This document shows, piece after piece, positions 53,197-62,564 of a stretch of 64,000 bases of DNA. The notes beneath the pieces are model-generated. The model worked only from the letters and a program-made list of their open reading frames with translations, was not told the origin of the DNA and searched no databases. The stretch lies in the NCBI GenBank assembly GCA_964416195.1, contig CAYQDB010000002.1, positions 62,001 to 126,000 on the forward strand, read 5' to 3'. Made by a program: the position numbers and the translations under genes. Source of the DNA: CAYQDB01 sp964416195 (GTDB taxonomy: Bacteria; Zixibacteria; MSB-5A5; GN15; FEB-12). Each line of letters begins with the position of its first letter. The stretch's first letter is position 1.

Positions 53197-54553
53197 CTTT
53201 TAAACTTGCTACTGCGGCCTTGAAAACGTGGCCGCGATGTTCATAGTTATCAAACATATCAAAGCTGGCGCAGCCGGGTGACAGCAAGACTGTTTCTCCC
53301 GGATGGGCCAAATCAAAGCTCTTTCGAACCGCTTCCTCCAGTGAATCAGCGAACTGGATGGGGAATACCTGTCCCAGCGCGTTGAATATCTTCTCTTTTG
53401 CTTCCCCGATGACAACTACACTTCTTACCTTGCCTTTCCCGTGCTCGATGAGGGGCCGGTAGTCGTTTCCTTTGTCGCGCCCACCGGCGATAAGGTAAAT
53501 GGGCCTATTGATGGAACGCAGCGCCCAGCAGACGGAATCGATATTGGTTGCCTTGGAATCGTTGACAAAACTGATACCCGCAACCCGACCGGCGTTTTCC
53601 AGGCGATGTTCAACGCCCGGGAAACTGCGTAGCACCTTCTCAGTCGTTTCCACCGGTATATCAAACAGCGCGGCGACACATACAGTAGCCGCGGCGTTCT
53701 GAAGGTTGTGCGGACCCGGGATGAGGATGTCGCCACATCTGATAATCCGTGATTCTCTCTCGCCATACCTCGTATATAGGTAACCGTCTCTGACAAAAGC
53801 TGTGGTGTCGGCAGTGTCGGTAGTAGTAAAGAACACTTTCCGGGCGGCGGTAGAGATCGTGTCATCGATGATTTTGGGATCGTCTCGGTTCAGGACGAGG
53901 AAGTCATCAACCGTTTGGTTCTCGGTGATGCGATATTTGAGAGCTTTGTACTTCTCAAAAGTGCCATGTCGATCGAGATGGTCGGTAGTCAAGTTCAGAA
54001 TAAGCGCCACGTCCGGTCTGAAGTCGGCAATGGCTTCAAGCTGAAATGTAGAGACTTCGACAATGGCGATCCCATCTTGGTTGATTTCGTGAACAACTTC
54101 ACTGAACGGCAGGCCGATATTGCCGCAGGCATAGGCGTCGTAGCCGGCGGCGGAGAACATTTCGCCAATCAGTGTGGTAGTTGTGGTTTTACCATTGGAA
54201 CCGGTTACGGCAATGAGCTTGCCCCGGCAAACCCAAGAAGCGAACTCCAGTTCTGAGAATATCGGAATACCCTTCTGTCGTGCGCTCTGCAGAATATCAA
54301 GCTCAAGTGGTACTCCCGGAGATATAACCAGGTAGTCGCTTTTAAGCAAGCGTTCCGAATGGAGTCCGGTCTCAAAGGGGATGCCATCGCGCTGCAGGCG
54401 GTCAGTCTGTCTTGTCAGCAGTTCCGCTCGGGCTGAATCAGAGACGAACGGTTGTCCCTCCTGACTTCTCGCCAAGTAGGCGGCCGCCATGCCGGAGCGA
54501 GCCATCCCGACTATGCCAATCTGTCTGTTTTTTATCCGCTGTTCAACTGTCAT
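53162..54553 (-). CDS. murD: UDP-N-acetylmuramoyl-L-alanine-D-glutamate ligase
   Basis: Adds D-Glu, 463 residues. P-loop AVTGSNGKTTTTTLIG, NLTTDHLDRHG, VNDSKATNIDSVC and the C-terminal LLSPGCASFDMFDNYEHRG are clear MurD features. The ATG at 54553 overlaps the mraY stop (ATGA); the frame continues 54 nt further upstream into mraY but that part is not MurD-like. Confidence 0.96.
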   Translation of the reverse strand: MTVEQRIKNRQIGIVGMARSGMAAAYLARSQEGQPFVSDSARAELLTRQTDRLQRDGIPFETGLHSERLLKSDYLVISPGVPLELDILQSARQKGIPIFSELEFASWVCRGKLIAVTGSNGKTTTTTLIGEMFSAAGYDAYACGNIGLPFSEVVHEINQDGIAIVEVSTFQLEAIADFRPDVALILNLTTDHLDRHGTFEKYKALKYRITENQTVDDFLVLNRDDPKIIDDTISTAARKVFFTTTDTADTTAFVRDGYLYTRYGERESRIIRCGDILIPGPHNLQNAAATVCVAALFDIPVETTEKVLRSFPGVEHRLENAGRVAGISFVNDSKATNIDSVCWALRSINRPIYLIAGGRDKGNDYRPLIEHGKGKVRSVVVIGEAKEKIFNALGQVFPIQFADSLEEAVRKSFDLAHPGETVLLSPGCASFDMFDNYEHRGHVFKAAVASLKDGTQKNQTVSK

Positions 54554-55638
54554 CGTACTTTCAATGTCGCTAGCGTTAGCAAGGCGCACAGAGCGCCCAT
54601 AATCCAAAACCGTACCACTACCTTGGATTCCGGCCAGCCGAACAGTTCAAAATGGTGGTGAATGGGCGCCATCTTGAACACCCGCTTGCCGCCGCGGTAA
54701 CGATATGATACAACTTGAATAATTACCGACAGCGCTTCAACTACAAAAACACCGCCGACAATCACCAGCAGCAGTTCCTTTTTAAGCATGATGGCTATTG
54801 CTCCCAGAGCTCCACCAAGCGCCATTGATCCGGTGTCACCCATGAAGACCTCAGCCGGATGTGAGTTGAACCACAAGAACCCGAGGCATGAACCGATCGC
54901 CGCTCCACAGTAGACGGTAAGTTCTCCTGTGCCTGGAAGGTACTCGATCTGCAGGTAGTCAGTGAAGTCGAGGCGACCGGTAATGTATGCGATGCCCCCA
55001 AAGGTGAAAAAACATATTCCGCACAAGCCAATAGCCAGCCCGTCCAGGCCATCGGTGAGATTGACTGCGTTTGATGAACCGGTGATAACCACAATGACAA
55101 ATGGAATGTACAGAAAGCCGAGCACCAGCATGTAGTTCTTGAAAAATGGAACCCCTGTGGTGCCGTTATACTGATCGCTGGGGGCAAAATACTGAAGCAT
55201 GACGGCAAAAATCAATCCCAGCAGAATCTGCCCGATCAGTTTCTTTCTGGCTACCATCCCTTTGGATTGGCCTTTTATGACCTTCAGGTAGTCGTCCATG
55301 TAGCCGATCAATCCCAGCCAGAGAGTCGCCAGCAGCAGCATCAAGACATAGAAGTTGGTCAAGTCCGCCCACAGGAGGGTGGGTATGATGATCCCGGCAA
55401 GGATGATCAGACCGCCCATAGTCGGCGTGCCTGCTTTATTTTTGTGACTTGGGGGACCTTCTTCGCGAATCTTCTCTTTTACTTGATACTTCTTCAGTAG
55501 GCTGATGAACAGCGGACCGAGGATAAGGCAGATAATGATGGCGGTTACAGTGGCTCCGGCCGTTCTGAATGTAATGTACTTGAACAGATTGAAACCGGAG
55601 ACATATTTGGTGAGAGGATACAGCAGGTGGTACAGCAT
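54550..55638 (-). CDS. mraY: Phospho-N-acetylmuramoyl-pentapeptide transferase MraY
   Basis: Makes lipid I from UDP-MurNAc-pentapeptide and undecaprenyl phosphate. 362 residues with ten likely membrane segments. GYMDDYLKVIKGQSKGM has the catalytic Asp pair, NLTDGLDGLAIG and the cytoplasmic APIHHHFE loop follow. The ATG overlaps the murF stop (TGATG). Confidence 0.97.
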   Translation of the reverse strand: MLYHLLYPLTKYVSGFNLFKYITFRTAGATVTAIIICLILGPLFISLLKKYQVKEKIREEGPPSHKNKAGTPTMGGLIILAGIIIPTLLWADLTNFYVLMLLLATLWLGLIGYMDDYLKVIKGQSKGMVARKKLIGQILLGLIFAVMLQYFAPSDQYNGTTGVPFFKNYMLVLGFLYIPFVIVVITGSSNAVNLTDGLDGLAIGLCGICFFTFGGIAYITGRLDFTDYLQIEYLPGTGELTVYCGAAIGSCLGFLWFNSHPAEVFMGDTGSMALGGALGAIAIMLKKELLLVIVGGVFVVEALSVIIQVVSYRYRGGKRVFKMAPIHHHFELFGWPESKVVVRFWIMGALCALLTLATLKVR

Positions 55639-57032
55639 CAGGCCGACTCTCCTTTCTGCTCAACAGCGTCGATGATTATTTCCAGGCCGATGCCTCGTGA
55701 AGCCTTAATGAACACGAAGTCGCCGGCTGTAAGATACTCCGATAAAGCGTGGGCGGACTCGTCTGTACTATCATAATGTTTGACCGCGCCTTCCGGTACT
55801 CCGTGGGCAAGGGCTTCTTGCATTGTGTATTTTGATAGGTTACCGACGAAGACTGCCAGGTCGAAGGTATACTTTGACAGGATATGGCCTATTTCTCGGT
55901 GATAGGCAATGGCGCTGTCGCCCAGTTCAAGCATATCACCCAGGATAACAATACGCCGTATCCCCCTGGACATTTCAAAAAACGCTTCCAGGCCGGCCTT
56001 TACTGAGTTGGGGTTGGCGTTGTAGCAGTCGGCAAAAAACGTGATCTCGTTCTTCCGGATAATCTGTCCTCTCATAGGTGCGGTGTCCAGAGTTATGCGG
56101 AGTGTGTCGACGTTCTTGAAGGTCAACCCGAGTGTTTTGAAGGCCGCGTATGCTGCCAGCAGGTTATATACCTGATGTTTTCCCGCCAGAGGGAGCCTGA
56201 AAGCATGCCCGTCAATCGTGACCAGCGTGGTGTTGATATCCTTCTGTTCAACTGATCTGGGTTTGAAATCGGCCTCACCGTCAACCGCAAAGGTAGTGAG
56301 GTCTCTGCGTTGTTTCTGTGCTTCAGCCATGAGAACGGGGTCATCAGCATTTACAATCACCGGCACATCGTCGGAGACCGCCTTTACCAGCTCTAGCTTG
56401 GCACGCGCCACGGCTTCAACAGAATCAAGGAATTCCAGGTGTGACGGACCGACATTGGTGATAACAATAATGTCAGGGCGAACGATGTTCGCCAGGCGGG
56501 TCATCTCCCCAGGAGTAGAAATGCCCAGTTCCATTACCGCCACTGTGGTGTCTGAAGGCATGGAAAACAGGGCCAATGGGGCCCCGTAGAGATTGTTCAG
56601 GTTGCCGGGAGAACAGTATGTATGCTCTTTGACAGCGCTGATCAGGTGAAAGGCCAACTCCTTCGTGGTAGTTTTGCCATTGGAGCCGGAGATAGCTACA
56701 AAGCGAGCGCGGCTGGTTTCGCGATACATTTTGGCCAATCTCATCATCGCTTCGTGGCTGTTGTGGACGACAACGACAGCTATGTCGCCTCTGATGTTGT
56801 CAATCTTCTGGTAGGTGAACTCTATGACTATACCGCTGGCGCCTCTCTCGATAGCCTGGTCAACAAAGTCGTGGCCATCCTTGTTGTCGCCACGGATGGC
56901 GACAAACAGTTCGCCGGTGCGGGTAGAACGGCTGTCAATCGACACGCCCCGGAAGGACCTGGAGGCGCCGCCGGTGTGGTACAGTGTTCCACCGATCGCC
57001 GCAGCTAATTGATCGAAGCGCAAACTGATCAA
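55638..57032 (-). CDS. murF: UDP-MurNAc-tripeptide:D-Ala-D-Ala ligase MurF
   Basis: Adds D-Ala-D-Ala, 464 residues. P-loop ISGSNGKTTTKELAFHL, the FADCYNANPNSVKAGLEAF motif and LGDMLELG are typical. The TTG at 57032 overlaps the murE stop (TTGA); a second in-frame TTG at 57023 would have better spacing from GAGGGG. No ddl gene is in the window to supply D-Ala-D-Ala. Confidence 0.95.
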   Translation of the reverse strand: MISLRFDQLAAAIGGTLYHTGGASRSFRGVSIDSRSTRTGELFVAIRGDNKDGHDFVDQAIERGASGIVIEFTYQKIDNIRGDIAVVVVHNSHEAMMRLAKMYRETSRARFVAISGSNGKTTTKELAFHLISAVKEHTYCSPGNLNNLYGAPLALFSMPSDTTVAVMELGISTPGEMTRLANIVRPDIIVITNVGPSHLEFLDSVEAVARAKLELVKAVSDDVPVIVNADDPVLMAEAQKQRRDLTTFAVDGEADFKPRSVEQKDINTTLVTIDGHAFRLPLAGKHQVYNLLAAYAAFKTLGLTFKNVDTLRITLDTAPMRGQIIRKNEITFFADCYNANPNSVKAGLEAFFEMSRGIRRIVILGDMLELGDSAIAYHREIGHILSKYTFDLAVFVGNLSKYTMQEALAHGVPEGAVKHYDSTDESAHALSEYLTAGDFVFIKASRGIGLEIIIDAVEQKGESA

Positions 57033-58513
57033 TTCCCCTCGTCTTCTGCTAAAGGTGCATACCCGAGGTCTATCAACGCGGTTTTGACCTCACCTATATC
57101 GTCAAACGGGTGCCTGACACCCTTGATTTCCTGGTACTTTTCAGCTCCCTTACCGGCGACAATAACAACATCACCTGTCTGAGCCTTTCGCAGAATAGCC
57201 CTGATTGCCTCACGGCGATCAACGTGCACGTCATAGTCGTTTCCTGTCATGCCAGCTTTGGTCTCTGCAAGAATTGCCTCCGGTTCCTCGTCGCGCGGAT
57301 TGTCCGAGGTCAGGACAGTATAGTCCGCACTGGTGGTAGCGGCTTTACCCATCAAGGGACGCTTGCCACGATCCCTGTTGCCGCCGCATCCGAAGAGGAG
57401 TAGTAGCCTCCCCTTGGAAATATCACGTGCCGACTGGCACAAGCGTTCAATTGCGTCTGGTGTGTGTGCGTAGTCGACATACACTGCGAACGGCTGCCCC
57501 GCTCGGATCACTTCAAACCGGCCCGGCACAGATCGGGCTGATTCAAGACCGCTGATTACAATATCGAGGTCCATGTGGCCGGCCAACCCCGCCGCCGCCG
57601 CCGCCAGGGCATTCATCAGGTTGAACCGGCCGGGTAATTTGTAGGTTACGGTCCGCGTTCCGATAGGGGTGACTAGGTCAAGCGTAGTATGATCGGCTTC
57701 GAGGTGGTATCGGCTGCAATATACATCCGCATTGTGGTCGCTGAGAGAGAAGGATAAGCAGGACAGCTCCGGGTTGCCAAAAAACCCTCGGAACTCCGGC
57801 ACGTCGAGATTGACAACCGCATAACATGGATAACCTTGTAGCTTATCCAACAAGAGGGCTTTGGCTTTGAGATATTCGTCCATCGTCTTGTGGAAATCCA
57901 GGTGGTCGCGTGTGAAATTGGTAAAGACAGCAACTCGGAAGTTGATATTTTCGACCCGTTTCAACACAAGTGCATGTGATGAGACTTCGATAATCGCATT
58001 TGTGCATCCGTTTTTCTTCATGAGAAACAACAGACGCTGAAGGTCAAGCGACTCAGGCGTTGTTCGTTCCGCTGGGAAGGTTTCCCTACCGCTGTCGTAT
58101 GCAAGGGAAGTGGCCAGACCGATCTTCTTGCCCCCTTTCTCAAGGATCTGTCTGATGAGATGGCAGACGGTCGTCTTGCCATTGGTACCGGTGACGCCGT
58201 AGATTTCCAGCTTGAGCCCGGGATTGCCATAGAACCGGGCTGAAACATCCGCCATTGCTTGCCGGATGTCCGGGACGTGTACGTGGTTTTCAATAACACG
58301 ACATTTGTGCTGTTCCCCCATCACGGCTACGGCGCCGTTAGCCTTTGCCTGCCGGACAAAGTCGTAGCCGTCGTGAGTAAAGCCCTTGACGGCAAAAAAC
58401 AAAGCGTTCTTTCGCACCAAGCGTGAATCGTATTCAATTGTCTCGATTTCAATGTCGGTGCGGCCGGTACTTTCAACCCCCGGCAACTCCCGAATTAACT
58501 CTCCCAGTGTAAT
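57029..58513 (-). CDS. murE: UDP-MurNAc-L-Ala-D-Glu:meso-diaminopimelate ligase MurE (probable ATT start)
   Basis: Adds the third residue of the stem peptide. P-loop GVTGTNGKTTVCHL, and TSDNPRDE, where DNPR is the mark of meso-diaminopimelate specificity. The carbamylated-Lys and sugar-binding regions are as expected. 494 residues from the proposed start. No ATG, GTG or TTG lies near the right place: the first TTG (58486) would remove the conserved N-terminal strand and sits 32 nt from the ribosome site. AGGAGG (58524-58519) overlaps the ftsI stop, and 5 nt later an ATT (58513) opens ITLGELIRELPG, matching MurE N-termini. A CTG at 58507 is the alternative. Confidence 0.9.
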   Translation of the reverse strand: MTLGELIRELPGVESTGRTDIEIETIEYDSRLVRKNALFFAVKGFTHDGYDFVRQAKANGAVAVMGEQHKCRVIENHVHVPDIRQAMADVSARFYGNPGLKLEIYGVTGTNGKTTVCHLIRQILEKGGKKIGLATSLAYDSGRETFPAERTTPESLDLQRLLFLMKKNGCTNAIIEVSSHALVLKRVENINFRVAVFTNFTRDHLDFHKTMDEYLKAKALLLDKLQGYPCYAVVNLDVPEFRGFFGNPELSCLSFSLSDHNADVYCSRYHLEADHTTLDLVTPIGTRTVTYKLPGRFNLMNALAAAAAGLAGHMDLDIVISGLESARSVPGRFEVIRAGQPFAVYVDYAHTPDAIERLCQSARDISKGRLLLLFGCGGNRDRGKRPLMGKAATTSADYTVLTSDNPRDEEPEAILAETKAGMTGNDYDVHVDRREAIRAILRKAQTGDVVIVAGKGAEKYQEIKGVRHPFDDIGEVKTALIDLGYAPLAEDEGN

Positions 58514-58522
58514 GGCTCCCTC

Positions 58523-60601
58523 CTACTGCGGTCGGCATTGAAGCCGACAGAGAGTCTTGTCTGTTATTTCTTGGCCGTGTCGGATTGATTGCTTTGTCAC
58601 CCGGCCGTTCCCCATTATCTTGTATGTTATACCTGCAAACTTGAGAAAGGCTGAAGCCTGACGGATTGACAGACCTGTCAGGTCAGCCATTTGCAGATCT
58701 GATTTGCCTACTTCCACGACAGCCGCCATAACTTCATCGTCAGCGAAAACCAATCTGTCAGCCGCCGGGAACTGCCAGACGACATTGCCCTCGGAGGCGT
58801 TGGTGCGCAACCGCAAGCCGTGCTCGGCGGCTGTGGCTGCTGCTGTGGTCAAGTCGCGTCCGATGAAGTCGGGAACCTTCACAGTATTTTCTGCTCGCCG
58901 GGAATGTTCTACCAGCAGTCTTGAATCAACGGGGAATAGATCCGGCCTTAAGATAAGATACCGCTCAGCAATTCTGCGAAACACCGGCCCCGCTGTCCAG
59001 CCGCCATAGTGTATCGGCTCCGGTTCATGGAAGATGACAATGCCGGCGACCAACGGTTTTTCGCGCGGGAAGAACCCTGCAAAGCTGGCTACAAACTTGT
59101 TTTTGATGATCCCGCCTTGCTTCAGGTTTGGGATTTCCGCCGTGCCTGTTTTTCCAGCTATGGTGACTACGGGAGAACGAACCGCCTCGGCTGTCCCCCT
59201 CTCCACGACTCCTTCCAAGAGGGTGCGGAGCGTACCAGCCGTGGTTTCACTCATAACTTGTGCGATCACATTGTCGCTGCTGTTGTTTGGTACAAATCTG
59301 TTTTCGCTGACCCCGCCGAGGATCAGTCTCGGGAGCAGCAGCTTTCCACCATTGGCAATAGCTGTGAATCCGGCAGCCATTTGCAGGGCTGTTACGGCTA
59401 CCGAGTGCCCCATGGCCAACGCCGCTATGGTGTAATCTGACCACTGTGTGGGACGGAACACACTTCCCTTGATCTCTCCCGGTAAGCCGACACCGAGTTT
59501 CTTACCCATCCCAAAACGGCATGCCGTTTTATACAACTCATCGCCGCCGAGCTCTATCGCGCATTTTGCAACTCCGATGTTGCTGGATAACTCTATAACC
59601 TGCCCGAACGTTAACCAGCCATATTTTTTATCGTCGTGGAGTGTACGCCGACCGATCTTCCACTTACCTTCCTCGCAATAGATAGAGTCCGCAGGATTGA
59701 CTACCCCGGCTTCCAAAAAAGCCGCTGCGGTAAATGGTTTAAATACCGATCCCGGTTCGAACTGATTTGTTACGGCTCGAAGCTTGACCGGCTTGTCCTT
59801 GTTCTTCTCTTTGGGATCGAAGTGCGCTATGGCAAGGATATCCCCGTTGTTGCAATCCATAAATACCGCCATGCCTGATTTAGCATGATATTTATCAATC
59901 CCTTGTTCGAGTTCCCGCTGAACAACAGCCTGCAGTTGCCAGTCAATCGTCAGCACCAGTGATCTGCCGGGCTGCGGTTTAACCAGCGCTGCCTCCTTGA
60001 CTCGGAAGATATTGCGAAGGCCGTCACGACGGATATCGGCTAAACCCTTTTTGCCTGCGAGAACGGAATCATACGAAAGCTCCACACCTGCCAGACCGTG
60101 GTGGTCTATGTCTGTAAATCCGAGAACCTGTTTCCCCACCAGCCCATACGGGTACACTCGTTGCGTCTCTTTGCGAAGGTACAGCCCACCGGGGTTGTCG
60201 GCCTCGACTGTGCGTGCCAGCTTGTCATCGATTCTCCTTTTTATCCAACGGAACCTCCCTGTAGCAAGACCGAATTTCTTCCGGGCGCTTCCCTGTTCGA
60301 GGCCGAGCAGCCGCTCCAGATAAGATGAGGCATCTCGCAGTTGCTCATTGTTGACTGGATAGGCATACAGTGAGGACACTGTCACATTGTCGGCGACAAT
60401 CGTGCCATTGCGATCGTAGATAAGGCCACGCCTGGCCGGAATCGACACTTCCCTTCGGGATTGATCTTCAACGATTTTGCTGTACTGCGGGTGCAACAGG
60501 ATTTGAAAATGCCCGAGTCTCAAAATGGCTACAACGAAAAAGGCACAGACCATTGCAAACAATGCACCTAGCCGTAAACGTTCCTGTTTAGTACGTTTCA
60601 T
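58523..60601 (-). CDS. ftsI: Penicillin-binding protein FtsI/PBP3 with PASTA domains
   Basis: Septal D,D-transpeptidase, 692 residues. One transmembrane helix (about 11-30), a PBP dimer domain (RRGLIYDRNGTIVA), and the transpeptidase motifs S285-V-F-K in FEPGSVFKP, S339-S-N, and K484-T-G-T. Two PASTA repeats follow the catalytic domain (from VPDFIGRDL near residue 575 and from DLTGLSIRQA near 635). PASTA tails are usual in Gram-positive PBPs and SpoVD and are also found in FCB bacteria. The ATG overlaps the ftsL stop (ATGA). Confidence 0.95.
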   Translation of the reverse strand: MKRTKQERLRLGALFAMVCAFFVVAILRLGHFQILLHPQYSKIVEDQSRREVSIPARRGLIYDRNGTIVADNVTVSSLYAYPVNNEQLRDASSYLERLLGLEQGSARKKFGLATGRFRWIKRRIDDKLARTVEADNPGGLYLRKETQRVYPYGLVGKQVLGFTDIDHHGLAGVELSYDSVLAGKKGLADIRRDGLRNIFRVKEAALVKPQPGRSLVLTIDWQLQAVVQRELEQGIDKYHAKSGMAVFMDCNNGDILAIAHFDPKEKNKDKPVKLRAVTNQFEPGSVFKPFTAAAFLEAGVVNPADSIYCEEGKWKIGRRTLHDDKKYGWLTFGQVIELSSNIGVAKCAIELGGDELYKTACRFGMGKKLGVGLPGEIKGSVFRPTQWSDYTIAALAMGHSVAVTALQMAAGFTAIANGGKLLLPRLILGGVSENRFVPNNSSDNVIAQVMSETTAGTLRTLLEGVVERGTAEAVRSPVVTIAGKTGTAEIPNLKQGGIIKNKFVASFAGFFPREKPLVAGIVIFHEPEPIHYGGWTAGPVFRRIAERYLILRPDLFPVDSRLLVEHSRRAENTVKVPDFIGRDLTTAAATAAEHGLRLRTNASEGNVVWQFPAADRLVFADDEVMAAVVEVGKSDLQMADLTGLSIRQASAFLKFAGITYKIMGNGRVTKQSIRHGQEITDKTLCRLQCRPQ

Positions 60602-61092
60602 CTGCTTTTGCCTTGGGTGGCAAGCGAATCAATCTCAATAGGGCGGAGTTCACTGGCGGTGGCGCTGGTCTGCTTCACTACTGGTACATATCTTAGAGCT
60701 CTCTTGATCCCTGCTTTCAGGAGGGCGAATTGGTCCTGTGGGTAGGTTTGTGCCTTCTTTGGTGCCAGCGTGATAAGACGATCTGCGGTAATTGGTTGTA
60801 GACCAAGTGTGTCACAGGCGTAGAGTTCAATTCGCGAGCCCATCTCCAGAGAGGATATCTCGGAGTAGACTTTTTTGACATTGTTGACGAGGTCGGAATT
60901 TTCTACTCTGAGGTACGAGACCTCCTTCACCAGTTCCAGAACCTTGACTCTCTGCCAAACGTGGAAACAGGCCGCCGCCAGAAAGGCACACATGAAAACA
61001 CCGACCGGGAAGTAGCGATGCGAGCGCAGCCGGTTAATCACCGAGGACCGAATCTCGACTGTCTCCTTGAACTTCCGCATTGTCCTTTTCAT
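60598..61092 (-). CDS. ftsL: FtsL-like cell division protein
   Basis: A 164-residue bitopic membrane protein: basic cytoplasmic N-terminus, transmembrane helix at about 27-47 (YFPVGVFMCAFLAAACFHVW), then a leucine-zipper-like coiled coil (VLELVKEVSYLRVENSDLV) and a polar C-terminus. Identity is weak, as usual for FtsL; the call rests on topology and position between rsmH and ftsI. Starts inside the rsmH stop (ATGA). Longer than typical FtsL because of a C-terminal tail of about 60 residues. Confidence 0.8.
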   Translation of the reverse strand: MKRTMRKFKETVEIRSSVINRLRSHRYFPVGVFMCAFLAAACFHVWQRVKVLELVKEVSYLRVENSDLVNNVKKVYSEISSLEMGSRIELYACDTLGLQPITADRLITLAPKKAQTYPQDQFALLKAGIKRALRYVPVVKQTSATASELRPIEIDSLATQGKSR

Positions 61093-62039
61093 GCTGCTAT
61101 TTTCTCCGCTACTCGTAGTTTTGCCGAACGTGCCCGCGGGTTGCGGTCATTTTCATCTGATCGGGGTGTCACTGGCCTGCGGGTGAGAATCCTCACGCGT
61201 GGTGTAGCTCCGCAGATACACTCCGGCAACCCGGGTGGGCAGATGCAACCCTTTGCCTCCTGCTGGAAGAAACGTTTCACGAGGCGATCCTCCAGTGAAT
61301 GATAAGAGATCACCGCTAAACGGCCTCCGACCTTCAGTCTCGAGAGAGCCATCGGCAAGACTGCCTGCAGTTGCTCAAGTTCGCAGTTAACAGCGATACG
61401 AAAGGCCTGAAACACTCGCGCTAATGATTTGGCTCGATGGGGGGGAGGTGTGACGCCGGTCACGATGTTTGCCAGCTGAGCCGTTGTCTGAATCATTGTC
61501 TTCTCTCGTTCCCTGATAATGGCCTTGGCAATTCCGTATGCCCGTCGTTCCTCGCCGAAAGAGCGAATGATCTCCGTCAGCTTTTCCTGACTGAGCGAGT
61601 TGATCAAATCGGCTGCTGTTATAGTCTGGGAGGTGGGATCAAACCGCATATCCAGAGGGCCCTCCTGACGGAATGAAAAACCGCGCTGGGGGATGTCGAG
61701 CTGGTAGGAAGAAAGCCCCAAATCCAACAAGGTTCCGTCAAACAGTTCCTCTGTTACCCCATCCATTGCTGCCTCAAGGTCTCCAAAGGAGGCTTTTACA
61801 ATTTCCTTCAGTTGTCTGCAGTTGGCTAAATTCTTTGTAGCCAGTTTTACGGCTTCGGGATCTTTATCCAGGCCATATAGGCGGGCATTAGGTGCCAGCG
61901 CCTCTGCAAGTGCTTTCAGATGTCCCCCCAAACCGGCGGTCAAATCGACGTAGGTGCCATCCCGGTTCGTTATGAGGAGCTCAACCACCTCTTCTGCCAT
62001 CACCGGCAGGTGGTATGGTTTGGTCGTTTTGTTCGCCAT
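61089..62039 (-). CDS. rsmH: 16S rRNA C1402 N4-methyltransferase RsmH
   Basis: Methylates C1402 of 16S rRNA, 316 residues. YHLPVMAEEVVELL, the SAM-binding LTAGLGGH and GLDKDPEAV, LLDLGLSSYQLD, and ISYHSLEDRLVKRFF are standard for RsmH (MraW). The ATG at 62039 makes a 59 nt overlap with mraZ; a second ATG at 62000 would cut into the conserved N-terminus. Confidence 0.95.
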   Translation of the reverse strand: MANKTTKPYHLPVMAEEVVELLITNRDGTYVDLTAGLGGHLKALAEALAPNARLYGLDKDPEAVKLATKNLANCRQLKEIVKASFGDLEAAMDGVTEELFDGTLLDLGLSSYQLDIPQRGFSFRQEGPLDMRFDPTSQTITAADLINSLSQEKLTEIIRSFGEERRAYGIAKAIIREREKTMIQTTAQLANIVTGVTPPPHRAKSLARVFQAFRIAVNCELEQLQAVLPMALSRLKVGGRLAVISYHSLEDRLVKRFFQQEAKGCICPPGLPECICGATPRVRILTRRPVTPRSDENDRNPRARSAKLRVAEKIAA

Positions 62040-62505
62040 TTCGCATGAACAATCGTTCCGCTACTTCTTCGTAGCTTCTGGAAAACTGCTCCAGATAGTA
62101 ATCGAAGCGATCGGGATTCCAGATTTCCACCCAGCGGTTGACGCCAATCACGAGTAGTTCCTTTTTTAACCCTGCCTCTGAGATAAGATGGGAAGGGATA
62201 AGTATCCGGCCGTTTCGATCGGGTGACACTGCGCCTGCCGATGAATAAAACCGGCGGCTGAAATATCGGTAATCTCTTTGGGTAAAAGGGAGAGAGGCAA
62301 GACGTTCTTGTATCTCTTGCCATTCAGGTTGGGGGTAAAGAGTCAGGCAACCTTCCAAGCCCTTTGTCAATATCAGGCCACCATCCAACAGGCGCTTCTT
62401 CCCGGGACCGAGGACACTACGCAACTTGGCAGGCAAGGGGAATCGCCCTTTGTTGTCCATCGTAGTGTTATATTTTCCATAGAAGCCGGACAATTGGTTC
62501 TCCAC
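61981..62505 (-). CDS. mraZ: Transcriptional regulator MraZ
   Basis: Regulator at the head of the dcw cluster, 174 residues, somewhat longer than the usual 140-150. Two SpoVT/AbrB-like repeats are visible: MDNKGRFPLPAKLRS and DRNGRILIPSHLISEAGL. In E. coli MraZ binds repeats upstream of its own gene. The start is probably the GTG at 62505 with AGGAGG 12 nt upstream; a TTG at 62493 would fit the family N-terminus (SGFYGKYNTTMD) equally well. Confidence 0.92.
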   Translation of the reverse strand: MENQLSGFYGKYNTTMDNKGRFPLPAKLRSVLGPGKKRLLDGGLILTKGLEGCLTLYPQPEWQEIQERLASLPFTQRDYRYFSRRFYSSAGAVSPDRNGRILIPSHLISEAGLKKELLVIGVNRWVEIWNPDRFDYYLEQFSRSYEEVAERLFMRNGEQNDQTIPPAGDGRRGG

Positions 62506-62525
62506 AATTTACCACTGCCTCCTAC
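62502..62525 (-). promoter_or_regulatory. Possible MraZ operator repeats
   Basis: On the minus strand GTAG, GTGG and GTGG recur at exact 10 nt steps (from 62525, 62515 and 62505). E. coli MraZ sites are TGGGN repeats with 10 nt period. The match is partial, and the last repeat overlaps the mraZ start codon. Confidence 0.3.
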
Positions 62526-62534
62526 TCTAAACCA

Positions 62535-62564
62535 TTAGTAGCATATTCTCGCCACCTTAGTCAA
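62535..62564 (-). promoter_or_regulatory. Candidate promoter of the dcw cluster
   Basis: On the minus strand TTGACT (62564-62559), 18 bp spacer, TACTAA (62540-62535), 30 nt upstream of the proposed mraZ start. The remaining gap up to 62907 is AT-rich and shows no other gene or element I can support. Confidence 0.5.
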
